Of a stretch of 5,562 nucleotides of DNA, positions 1-5,562 are shown one piece after another. Origin of the DNA: Immundisolibacter sp. (GTDB taxonomy: Bacteria > Pseudomonadota > Gammaproteobacteria > Immundisolibacterales > Immundisolibacteraceae); NCBI RefSeq assembly GCF_041601295.1, contig NZ_JBFIII010000137.1, positions 1 through 5,562 on the forward strand, written 5' to 3'. The notes beneath the pieces were generated by a model. That model saw only the letters and a program-made list of their open reading frames with translations, had not been told where the DNA came from and ran no database searches. The position numbers were made by a program, and so were the translations under genes. Position 1 is the stretch's first letter; every line of letters begins with the position of its first letter.

Positions 1-1
1 G

Positions 2-577
2 CCGCCGCCGCAGGACTTTGACTGGCTGATCATCATGGGTGGGCCGATGGGCGCCTACGAGTCCGATCTGCACCCGTTCCTGAGCGCCGAAATCGATCTG
101 ATCAGGGTGGCAATCAGGACCGGCAAACGGGTACTCGGCATCTGTCTGGGAGCACAGTTGATGGCCGCCGCGCTCGGCGCCAGAGTCTACGCGTCAGGTC
201 ACAAGGAAATCGGCTGGTTTCCGGTAGAAGCGGTTCCGGAAGCAACACACAGCCCGTTTGGCGATGACTTACCCGAACCACTGACCGTGTTCCATTGGCA
301 CGGTGACACCTTCGACCTTCCGGCCGGCGCGGTGCGGCTTGCCCGTAGCGCGCTGTTCCAGCAGCAGGGCTTCGTGTATGGCGACCGAGTACTGGCGCTG
401 CAGTTTCACCCGGAGATGGACGCCGCCGGCCTGGCGGCGCTCGCCGACGCCTTCGGAGCACGCCTGAAACCCCGTCCCGGCGTGCAATCGGCGGCCGAGA
501 TGTGCGCCTTGGACCACCACTTCGCGCCCGCGCAGCGCCTGCTCGAAGCCTGGCTGACCCGGTTGGCCCGCACCTGA
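2..577 (+). CDS. Class I glutamine amidotransferase-like protein, 5' end cut by window edge
   Basis: This is the C-terminal 191 residues of a class I (triad-type) glutamine amidotransferase, the fold that hydrolyses glutamine to ammonia in GMP synthase and relatives. The frame is open to the left edge, reading PPPQDFDWLIIMGGPMGAYE, so the ATG at 35 is internal. The motif GGPMGAYE matches the family's oxyanion-side GGP turn. GICLGAQ carries the nucleophile Cys (codon 143-145), and LQFHPEMD supplies the catalytic His (407-409) and Glu (413-415), so the triad is intact. No ATP-pyrophosphatase domain follows, so this is a stand-alone domain of the YfeJ / 'GMP synthase-like' type (family length about 235-240 residues, from memory) and not GuaA itself. 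The amido acceptor is unknown. Its stop shares a base with the start of the downstream patatin gene. Family assignment is firm; substrate is not known. Confidence 0.9.
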   Translation, partial: PPPQDFDWLIIMGGPMGAYESDLHPFLSAEIDLIRVAIRTGKRVLGICLGAQLMAAALGARVYASGHKEIGWFPVEAVPEATHSPFGDDLPEPLTVFHWHGDTFDLPAGAVRLARSALFQQQGFVYGDRVLALQFHPEMDAAGLAALADAFGARLKPRPGVQSAAEMCALDHHFAPAQRLLEAWLTRLART

Positions 578-1719
578 TGCCCCAGCGACCTCCTGCCCCA
601 AACCTGGGCCTGGTCCTTACCGGGGGCGGTGCGCGCACGGCTTATCAGGTGGGCGTCCTGCTGGCCATCAACAGCTGGCTGCAGCGACCACGACAATCAC
701 CCTTTGCCGTCATTACCGGGACCTCGGCAGGCGCCATCAACGCCAGCGTGCTGGCCGCGCATGCCGGTAGCTTTGGACGTGGCGTGGAGCAGCTCGCCAG
801 CGTCTGGCGCACGCTGGAAGTAGGTCATATTTTTCACTGCGAGCGGCGGGCTTTGTATGGTCGAGCCTTGCGCTGGGTATGGGCGCTATTGCGTGGTGGC
901 CTGGGCCGGAATAACCCGCGGGCGCTGCTTGACTACCAACCGCTGCGCGACCTGCTGGAGCGGCATGTGAATTTCGCGCGCATCGATATGCAGATTCGCC
1001 GGGGCGTACTGGAGGGGGTGGCCATCACCGCCTCCGGCTATGGCAGCGGGCGCGCGGTTACCTTCTATCAGTCCGCGTCCCAGGTGGCTGCCTGGCGCCG
1101 CGAACGGGTACAGAGCCGGCCAACCCGGCTCAGCCTGGATCACGTCATGGCGTCGGTGGCCATTCCGCTGCTGTTCGAGGCGGTGCGGCTTGGCGACGAC
1201 TGGTACGGCGATGGTTCGATGCGCGACCACACCCCCCTGAGCCCCGCCATCAATCTGGGCGCTCGACGCCTGCTGGTCATCGCTACTCGCAATTCCGAGT
1301 CGGCGCCGCTGCCGCAGCCGCCGCCCTATCCTCAACTCGGGAAAATCGCCGGCTATGTACTCGATTCCTTGTTCATGGACGGCACCGGCAGCAACCTGGA
1401 ACGGGTGCAACGGCTCAACGAGTTGGCGCGCTATGCCGGCGCCGATCCGGCGGCATCGCACGATCAACCGTGGCACCAGATCGATACCTGCCTGGTGAAG
1501 CCCAGCCAGGACCTGCGCCAACTGGCCACCCTGCACGCTGATCGATTTCCGGCGCCGGTGCGACGCCTTTTCCGGGGTATAGGTGCCTTTGGCGACTTGA
1601 GTCCCTTGCCCAGCTACCTGCTGTTCGACGGGACTTTCTGTCAGGCGCTGATGAACCTGGGCCACGCCGACGCGCAACGCCAGAAAGACGAAATCATGGC
1701 CTTGCTGGCCCCTGAATGA
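577..1719 (+). CDS. Patatin-like phospholipase / acyl hydrolase
   Basis: A 380-residue serine acyl hydrolase of the patatin family (RssA-like, COG1752 type). These enzymes cleave acyl esters of phospholipids or other lipids with a Ser-Asp dyad. The glycine-rich oxyanion loop is at residues 15-20 (TGGGAR). The nucleophile elbow GTSAG is at 48-52, with Ser50 at bases 724-726. The catalytic Asp is Asp212 in YGDGSMRD; the family's usual DG-A/G is DGS here, as I recall for many proteobacterial members. The text after it (TPLSPAINLGARRLLVI) is also typical. The ATG at 577 was chosen because the conserved domain begins about 10 residues in, and because TGATG overlaps the upstream stop. An in-frame ATG at 502 would add 25 residues inside the previous gene. 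No Shine-Dalgarno-like run precedes 577, which fits translational coupling. No signal peptide or membrane segment is evident, so it is probably cytoplasmic or peripheral. Substrate is unknown. Confidence 0.92.
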   Translation: MPQRPPAPNLGLVLTGGGARTAYQVGVLLAINSWLQRPRQSPFAVITGTSAGAINASVLAAHAGSFGRGVEQLASVWRTLEVGHIFHCERRALYGRALRWVWALLRGGLGRNNPRALLDYQPLRDLLERHVNFARIDMQIRRGVLEGVAITASGYGSGRAVTFYQSASQVAAWRRERVQSRPTRLSLDHVMASVAIPLLFEAVRLGDDWYGDGSMRDHTPLSPAINLGARRLLVIATRNSESAPLPQPPPYPQLGKIAGYVLDSLFMDGTGSNLERVQRLNELARYAGADPAASHDQPWHQIDTCLVKPSQDLRQLATLHADRFPAPVRRLFRGIGAFGDLSPLPSYLLFDGTFCQALMNLGHADAQRQKDEIMALLAPE

Positions 1720-1733
1720 GGGGCGGCCCCAAA

Positions 1734-1747
1734 GATCGCCATCGATC
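1734..1747 (+). terminator. Short inverted repeat after the patatin gene, weak terminator candidate
   Basis: GATCG (1734-1738) and CGATC (1743-1747) form a perfect 5-bp stem with a 4-base loop, 15 bases after the patatin stop codon. No T-run follows directly; the next T-rich stretch is about 28 bases later. It could be part of a Rho-dependent end or simply chance. Confidence 0.2.
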
Positions 1748-1770
1748 CGCCACGGCAAGTGACCACTATC

Positions 1771-1820
1771 TGTAATTTTTGGAATAAAAATATAAGAAAT
1801 TAATAATTCTCAGCTATATA
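1771..1820 (+). promoter_or_regulatory. AT-rich island with a candidate sigma-70 promoter for cysH
   Basis: Only 8 of these 50 bases are G or C, in otherwise GC-rich DNA. A plausible promoter is TTGGAA (1779-1784, 4 of 6 to TTGACA), a 17-base spacer and AATAAT (1802-1807, 5 of 6 to TATAAT). Transcription would then start near 1814, about 45-55 bases before the cysH start. The island also contains an inverted repeat, ATTTTT (1775-1780) and AAAAAT (1786-1791), which overlaps the proposed -35 element. LysR-type regulators of cysteine synthesis (CysB/Cbl) bind AT-rich operators, so this could be such a site. That link is inference, because no specific CysB half-site can be claimed. Confidence 0.4.
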
Positions 1821-1857
1821 CGGCGCCCGTACCATACAAGCCTGCGCCACCTCTACG

Positions 1858-2610
1858 TTGAAACTGTCCATGTCTCCCTCAGACAAGATCGACCACGCCG
1901 TCACCATCCTGAAGGCAGCCGAAGCACACGGCCCAGCGGTACACACCAACAGTTTCGGGGCCGAGGGGGTTGTGCTCAGCCACCTTATTTCACGACACGC
2001 GCTGGAAATCAAAACCGCCAGCCTGGACACCGGACGCCTGCCGGAGCCGACCTTTGCCGTCGCCGAAGCACTGCGCCAGCGCTACGGGCTGCGCATCGAT
2101 TGGTATTTTCCGGATCCGCAGGTACTTGGCGATTTCACGCAAGAGCATGGTGTGAACGCTTTTTACAATAGCGTCGAACTGCGCCATGCCTGCTGCGGCA
2201 TCCGGAAAGTTGAGCCGCTCGGCCGGGCGCTGGTCGGCAAACTCGCCTGGATCACTGGACGACGCCGTCAGCAAGGCCATGATCGCGCCGTCTTGCCAGA
2301 ACGCGAGTGGGACGAGCAGCGCGGAATCCTGAAGTTCAACCCGCTGGCGGAGTGGACCCACGACGATGTGTGGGCCTTCATTCGAATCAACGAAATTCCC
2401 TACAGTTCACTCCACGACGAGGGCTATCCGAGTATCGGTTGTGCACCGTGCAGCCGCGCCATCACGGTTGGGGAAGAACCCCGCGCCGGGCGTTGGTGGT
2501 GGGAACACGACGCTGTGCGCGAGTGCGGGCTCCATGGCCCAGCCCGGCCGGCCGCGGAAGATGAAGCACTGGCGACGCCAACCCCACCCATACCGGACGT
2601 CGGTCTGTAG
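1858..2610 (+). CDS. cysH: Assimilatory adenylyl-sulfate (APS/PAPS) reductase, iron-sulfur type
   Basis: Cytoplasmic enzyme that reduces activated sulfate (APS, possibly PAPS) to sulfite using thioredoxin. Numbering is from the ATG at 1870 (246 residues). The nucleotide-binding loop is SFGAEG (28-33), followed by LDTGR (52-56). CysCys (108-109) plus CAPC (191-194) are the four [4Fe-4S] ligands that mark APS-type reductases; E. coli-type PAPS reductases lack them. The C-terminal ECGLH (218-222) carries the redox-active Cys219. Lys113 in RKVEPL, Arg205/Arg208 and His222 fit the substrate-binding residues known from the Pseudomonas aeruginosa enzyme. The start is uncertain. TTG 1858 and ATG 1870 are both possible, the frame is open back to a TAA at 1804-1806 with no ATG or GTG, and neither start has a clear Shine-Dalgarno. 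Odd points are SFGAEG where SFGAED is usual, and RRQQGHDR where RRxQSxTR is usual. About 24 residues follow ECGLH. It faces the sulfate-type permease, with cysI beyond. Confidence 0.9.
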   Translation: MKLSMSPSDKIDHAVTILKAAEAHGPAVHTNSFGAEGVVLSHLISRHALEIKTASLDTGRLPEPTFAVAEALRQRYGLRIDWYFPDPQVLGDFTQEHGVNAFYNSVELRHACCGIRKVEPLGRALVGKLAWITGRRRQQGHDRAVLPEREWDEQRGILKFNPLAEWTHDDVWAFIRINEIPYSSLHDEGYPSIGCAPCSRAITVGEEPRAGRWWWEHDAVRECGLHGPARPAAEDEALATPTPPIPDVGL

Positions 2611-2626
2611 GCAACAGCGCCACCCG

Positions 2627-2638
2627 GCGGGGCCCCGC
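2627..2638. terminator. GC palindrome between convergent genes, possible two-way terminator
   Basis: The 32-bp gap between the cysH stop and the permease stop contains a perfect 12-bp palindrome, GCGGGGCCCCGC. Nearby CGCC/GGCG (2617-2630) and AGCG/CGCT (2616-2639) pairs allow alternative stems. The position between two converging stop codons is what a shared terminator would need. No real T-run follows on either strand, so intrinsic termination would be weak. Confidence 0.35.
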
Positions 2639-2642
2639 TTGG

Positions 2643-4409
2643 TCAGTCCGCCAGCATCGGGATCAGCAGGGCCAGCGCTACCGTCGCCGTGATGACATGC
2701 AGCGGCAGACCCAAGCGTAGGTAATCGGAGAAACGGTACCCACCCGGACCGTACACCATCAGATTGGTCTGATAGCCAAACGGCGTCGCATAGCTCGCAG
2801 ATGCCGCCATGATCACCGACAGGGCCAGCGGCAGCGGCGCCATACCAAGATCGTGCGCCAAGGCCAGGGCCAGCGGAATCATCAGGGCCACCGCGGCGTT
2901 ATTGGTGATCAGCTGGGTCAGCACCAGAGTACTGAAGTAGATGGCTACAAGTACCTGCCAGGGCTCGCTGCCCAGGGCCGCGAGCAGGCCACCTGCCAGG
3001 CCACTGGCCGCGCCGGTAGCCTCAAGCGCGGCACTAACCCCAATGGCGGCGCCGATGGTCAGCAGCACCGAGGTGTCCAGACTGCGCCGCGCAGCATCAA
3101 ATCCTATGCAACCGGTCAGCACCACAGCCACCGCGCCGAACAAGGCCGCGGAGGCGATATCGAGCAGCCCGAATCCAGCGCTCAAAACCACCCCGGCGAG
3201 GATCGCCAGCGCCAATGGCGCCCGATCATGCCGCCGCGGCGTGGCCCCATCGATGGCACTGACCAGCAGAAAATCGGGCGCCCGCCGGAAGCGCTCCAGA
3301 AACGACGGCCTGGCTTCCAGCAGCAGGGTGTCGCCGGAACGCAGCACGATGTCGCCGATCTTGCTCCGCAGTCGCTCGCCGCTGCGCGAAACCGCAATGA
3401 TGGCCGCGTCGTAACGATTGCGGAACCGACCTTCGCGCACACTTTTGCCGGCTATTGGACAATGGGGGCCGACCACCGCCTCGACCAGCTGGCGCTGGCT
3501 GCGCGGACCATCGAGACGGACGATTTGTGCTGTAGCCGGCGCCAGGCCGCGGATGCGGTGCAGCTCCACCACCGAGTCGATGGCGCCAACGAACACCAGA
3601 CGGTCGTCGGCCAGCAACGGCTCATCCGGGCCAACCGCCGCCAGCACCCGGCCGCCCCGATCAATCTCCAGCAAGTACAGACCACCCAGGCTACGCAAAC
3701 CGGCCTGGGCGATGGTTTTGCCAACCAGCGGACCGCCTGCCTCCACCAGCATGTCGGTCAGGTACTCCCGCACGGCCGCACTATCCGCCGCAACTGACAC
3801 CCGCTCCGGCAACAGACGCGGACCCAGCAGCAACAGATAGGCAAGACCTGCGATTGCCACCGGCAGCCCAACCGGCGTCAGTTCGAACATGCCAAGACCC
3901 GGCTGGCCGGAGGCCATCAACAGGCTGTTAGCCACCAGATTGGTGCTGGTACCAATCAGCACGCAGGTGCCACCGAGCAGCGCCGCATGGTTCAGTGGCA
4001 ATAGCAGCTTGGAGGGCGAAATGCCAATGCGCCGGCACCAGTCCTTGACCAGGGGAATCAGCAGCGCCATCAGCGGCGTGTTGTTCATGAAGGCGCTCAG
4101 CGCCGCGGCAGGCACCGCGACCGTGGCAAGTGCACGCCGTTCGCCCCGTGGCGTCCCGAGCAAGGCACGGCCCAGCCAATCGATCGCGCCCGTCTCCTGG
4201 ACACCTCCGGCCACCACGTACAGCAGGGCGACGGTAACCAGGCCAAGGTTGGCAAACCCAGCGAACGCGCGGTCGATCGGCAGCACGCCCGCGCCGACCA
4301 GGACCACGACACCCCCCAGAAATACCGCCTCCACCGGCCAACGGGTGACCAGCAGCAGAAGAAAAATGCCGACCACCACGGCAAGGGCCAGGACTGCTTC
4401 AAAGCCCAT
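2643..4409 (-). CDS. SLC13/DASS family permease with two TrkA-C domains, probable sulfate transporter
   Basis: An inner-membrane anion transporter of 588 residues, in the group that includes SAC1/SLT-like sulfate permeases. Layout: hydrophobic membrane half at about 1-200, two TrkA-C (RCK-C)-like cytosolic domains at about 210-290 and 303-375, and a second membrane half at about 395-588. Each half has the repeated family signatures: FMNNTP (107-112) with GTSTNL (153-158), and TNNAAVALMIP (502-512) with GYQTNL (545-550). The hairpin Asn/Thr motifs correspond to the SNT-type substrate and sodium sites of DASS carriers. The ATG at 4409 begins just before the first membrane segment and has an AGAGGG ribosome-binding site 10 bases upstream. 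Sulfate is inferred from the neighbours cysH and cysI; related proteins carry dicarboxylates or other anions. The TrkA-C domains may bind a regulatory ligand. It follows cysI on the same strand after 184 bp, so co-transcription is possible but not shown. Confidence 0.88.
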   Translation of the reverse strand: MGFEAVLALAVVVGIFLLLLVTRWPVEAVFLGGVVVLVGAGVLPIDRAFAGFANLGLVTVALLYVVAGGVQETGAIDWLGRALLGTPRGERRALATVAVPAAALSAFMNNTPLMALLIPLVKDWCRRIGISPSKLLLPLNHAALLGGTCVLIGTSTNLVANSLLMASGQPGLGMFELTPVGLPVAIAGLAYLLLLGPRLLPERVSVAADSAAVREYLTDMLVEAGGPLVGKTIAQAGLRSLGGLYLLEIDRGGRVLAAVGPDEPLLADDRLVFVGAIDSVVELHRIRGLAPATAQIVRLDGPRSQRQLVEAVVGPHCPIAGKSVREGRFRNRYDAAIIAVSRSGERLRSKIGDIVLRSGDTLLLEARPSFLERFRRAPDFLLVSAIDGATPRRHDRAPLALAILAGVVLSAGFGLLDIASAALFGAVAVVLTGCIGFDAARRSLDTSVLLTIGAAIGVSAALEATGAASGLAGGLLAALGSEPWQVLVAIYFSTLVLTQLITNNAAVALMIPLALALAHDLGMAPLPLALSVIMAASASYATPFGYQTNLMVYGPGGYRFSDYLRLGLPLHVITATVALALLIPMLAD

Positions 4410-4419
4410 CTGGGCGTTT

Positions 4420-4425
4420 CCCTCT
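4420..4425 (-). promoter_or_regulatory. Ribosome-binding site of the permease gene
   Basis: Read on the minus strand, AGAGGG lies 10 bases before the permease ATG. It supports the start at 4409. Its first two bases are the last two of a TAG that ends a possible 35-codon ORF, so ribosomes ending there would sit on this site. Confidence 0.55.
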
Positions 4426-4531
4426 AAATTAAACCGCCCGGGGCATATCGCTCCGGGACCGTTGTTGGCAGCCGGCCTGCAAGCTCAGGAAAGGCCAATC
4501 CAACCATGCCAACGCTCGATTCCATGAGCAT
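4424..4531 (-). CDS. Possible 35-residue small ORF upstream of the permease
   Basis: An ATG at 4531 opens 35 codons, starting MLMESSVGMVGLAF and ending ERYAPGGLI, with TAG at 4426-4424. A GGGAG sequence (4540-4544) sits 8 bases before the ATG, a good spacing for a Shine-Dalgarno. The stop overlaps the permease ribosome-binding site, and the permease ATG follows 14 bases after the stop. That arrangement would suit a leader peptide or a small protein coupled to the permease. I recognise no family, and the peptide shows no clear membrane segment. A chance ORF in a 184-bp gap is equally possible. Confidence 0.28.
   Translation of the reverse strand: MLMESSVGMVGLAFPELAGRLPTTVPERYAPGGLI
4437..4457 (-). 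other. Small inverted repeat in the permease leader
   Basis: CCCGG and CCGGG form a 5-bp stem around an 11-base loop. On the minus strand it is followed by a T-rich stretch (GGTTTAATTTAG) just before the permease ribosome-binding site. This resembles a weak terminator or attenuator, but it also falls inside the possible small ORF. Chance is a real alternative at this GC content. Confidence 0.2.
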
Positions 4532-4558
4532 CTGCACGGCTCCCGAAGCCTAATCGAA

Positions 4559-4582
4559 CTCGGCCACGAGGGGCCAGCCGAG
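4559..4582 (-). terminator. Inverted repeat after cysI, weak terminator candidate
   Basis: On the minus strand, CTCGGC and GCCGAG form a perfect 6-bp stem around a 12-base loop, starting 11 bases after the cysI stop. Two G-T pairs could lengthen it. The following bases (TTCGATTAGGCTT) are only moderately T-rich, so it may reduce rather than end transcription into the permease gene. Confidence 0.3.
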
Positions 4583-4593
4583 GGAGGCCTTGC

Positions 4594-5562
4594 TCAATCG
4601 TGAAACTGCCGCCCGGCGGCCACCGCAACCACCACGCCGACGCGCACCAGAAAGTCACCGAAATGCTCTCCTGATTCACGCTCCGCGGCGTAGCGTTCCA
4701 GCAGCGGCGTCAACGCCTCGATGATGGCATCCTCGCCGATGTTCTCGCGATACAGCTTGCTCAGGCGCTGGCCGTGAAAGCCCGCCCCCAGGTACAGGTT
4801 GTACTTGCCCGGCGCCTTGCCAACCAGGCCGATTTCGGCGATGTACGGCCGCGCGCAGCCGTTGGGGCAACCGGTCATGCGCATCGTGATCGGTGTATCC
4901 GCCAGGCCGCACGCGTCCACCACCTGATCCAGTCGGCTGATCAGGTCCGGCAGGTAGCGCTCACTCTCGGCCATGGCCAGAGCGCAGGTCGGGAACGCCA
5001 CGCAGGCCATGGCGTTGCGCCGCAGCAGCGACACCTCGCGCTCCAGGCCGTATTCGGCAATCAAGGCCTCGATGCGCGGCCGCCGTGCGGCGCTGACACC
5101 GGCAATGGTCACGTTCTGGTTGTTGGTCAACGCGAACAGGCCATCGTGACTGGCGGCGATTTCGCGCAGGCCCGAGCGCAGGCGCCGCGATCCGCGATCC
5201 GCGATGCGACCGTTCTCGACGACCAGCGTGTAGTGCGACTGGCCGTCGGGACCGCCCTGCCAGCCAAACGCGTCGGTGTTGTGGTCGAAGGCGAACGGCC
5301 GCGCCGGCGCCAACGCGAAACCAAGGCGGCTTTCCAATTCGGCCTTGAACCAGTCCACGCCACGGTCGTCGATGGTGTACTTCAGGCGCGCGTGGCGACG
5401 ATTGCTGCGGTCGCCGAAGTCGCGCTGGACGCACACCACCTGCTCGGCCACGGCAATGGCCTGCTCGGGCGTGCAGAAACCGATCAGGTCCGCCAGGCGC
5501 GGGAAGGTCGCCTTCTCGCCGTGGGTCATGCCCATGCCGCCGCCGACCAGCACGTTCCAGCC
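4594..5562 (-). CDS. cysI: Sulfite reductase hemoprotein (beta subunit), N-terminal part outside window
   Basis: The C-terminal 322 residues of a siroheme/[4Fe-4S] nitrite/sulfite reductase, the cytoplasmic enzyme that reduces sulfite to sulfide with six electrons. The frame is open to the right edge, reading GWNVLVGGGMGMTHGE, so no start is visible. The cluster and siroheme ligands are all present: C-x5-C in ACVAFPTCALAMAE (Cys codons 5002-5004 and 4984-4986) and C-x3-C in TGCPNGCARP (4867-4869 and 4855-4857). From memory, the order NQN, NAMACV, TGCPNGC, VGKAPGKYNLYLG, GDFLVRVG matches E. coli CysI through to its C-terminus. An assimilatory role is supported by neighbouring cysH. Whether electrons come from an NADPH flavoprotein (CysJ) or from ferredoxin cannot be told here, because no partner is in view. 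CARP instead of E. coli's CGRA is shared with ferredoxin-type enzymes, but does not settle the matter. A three-copy 7-bp tandem repeat lies inside the gene. Confidence 0.93.
   Translation of the reverse strand, partial: GWNVLVGGGMGMTHGEKATFPRLADLIGFCTPEQAIAVAEQVVCVQRDFGDRSNRRHARLKYTIDDRGVDWFKAELESRLGFALAPARPFAFDHNTDAFGWQGGPDGQSHYTLVVENGRIADRGSRRLRSGLREIAASHDGLFALTNNQNVTIAGVSAARRPRIEALIAEYGLEREVSLLRRNAMACVAFPTCALAMAESERYLPDLISRLDQVVDACGLADTPITMRMTGCPNGCARPYIAEIGLVGKAPGKYNLYLGAGFHGQRLSKLYRENIGEDAIIEALTPLLERYAAERESGEHFGDFLVRVGVVVAVAAGRQFHD
5185..5205. repeat. Tandem heptanucleotide repeat, three copies, inside cysI
   Basis: CCGCGAT occurs three times in a row without mismatch. On the minus strand it encodes IADRGSR, just after NGR. 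The local protein length appears equal to E. coli CysI as I remember it, so it is not an obvious insertion. Because the unit is not a multiple of three, gain or loss of one copy would shift the frame. Confidence 0.85.

Noticed and set aside
502..576. A 25-residue N-terminal extension of the patatin protein from an in-frame ATG at 502
   Set aside because: It would overlap the amidotransferase by 76 bases and reads as Arg/Ala/Pro-rich shadow sequence. The overlap start at 577 fits the family better.
886..1758. A 290-codon open frame on the minus strand
   Set aside because: It is antisense to the patatin gene and shows no recognisable motif. The patatin frame has the full catalytic set.
1800..2030. 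A 76-codon minus-strand frame covering the AT-rich island and the cysH 5' end
   Set aside because: It is mostly antisense to cysH, and its translation shows no known motif or clear start context.
2853..3797. A 314-codon open frame on the plus strand
   Set aside because: It lies wholly antisense to the permease, whose membrane segments and motifs are clear. Its translation is low-complexity (rich in Q, R, H, G), as expected for a shadow frame in GC-rich DNA.
4527..4580. A tRNA-like stretch containing GAGTTCGATTAG on the minus strand after cysI
   Set aside because: The bases around the T-loop-like sequence do not pair into a T stem, and no acceptor or anticodon arm could be drawn.
1..5562. 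Mobile element, defence system or CRISPR array
   Set aside because: I found no transposase or integrase motifs, no terminal inverted repeats with target duplications, and no spaced direct repeats. All full-length frames belong to ordinary metabolic or transport families.

Overview
The window is GC-rich chromosomal DNA from a bacterium, most likely a member of the Pseudomonadota (beta or gamma class). This rests on protein resemblance, the strong GC bias in codons and the gene set. The species cannot be named from the sequence. No mobile element, CRISPR array, rRNA or tRNA was seen. Both outer genes are cut by the window edges.

Left part (1-1719, plus strand): the end of a class I glutamine amidotransferase-like protein, then a complete patatin-like phospholipase/esterase. 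The two share one base (TGATG), so they are very probably translated from one mRNA. A gap of about 140-150 bp follows (1720 to the cysH start), containing a strikingly AT-rich island (8 G/C in 50 bases at 1771-1820). It probably holds the promoter of the next gene.

Right part (1858-5562): a sulfur assimilation neighbourhood. On the plus strand lies an iron-sulfur type APS/PAPS reductase (CysH). Facing it on the minus strand are an SLC13/DASS-type permease with two cytosolic TrkA-C (RCK-C)-like domains and, upstream of it, the C-terminal half of the siroheme/[4Fe-4S] sulfite reductase hemoprotein (CysI). The likely flow is sulfate uptake by the permease, activation by enzymes outside the window, reduction of APS (or PAPS) to sulfite by CysH, and six-electron reduction of sulfite to sulfide by CysI.

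The points most worth a second look are small. They are a possible 35-codon ORF between cysI and the permease whose stop overlaps the permease ribosome-binding site, a three-copy 7-bp tandem repeat inside cysI, the AT-rich island before cysH, and two family-atypical positions in CysH together with an unclear start. I found no convincing sign of a wholly new system; this looks like a fairly ordinary metabolic region.
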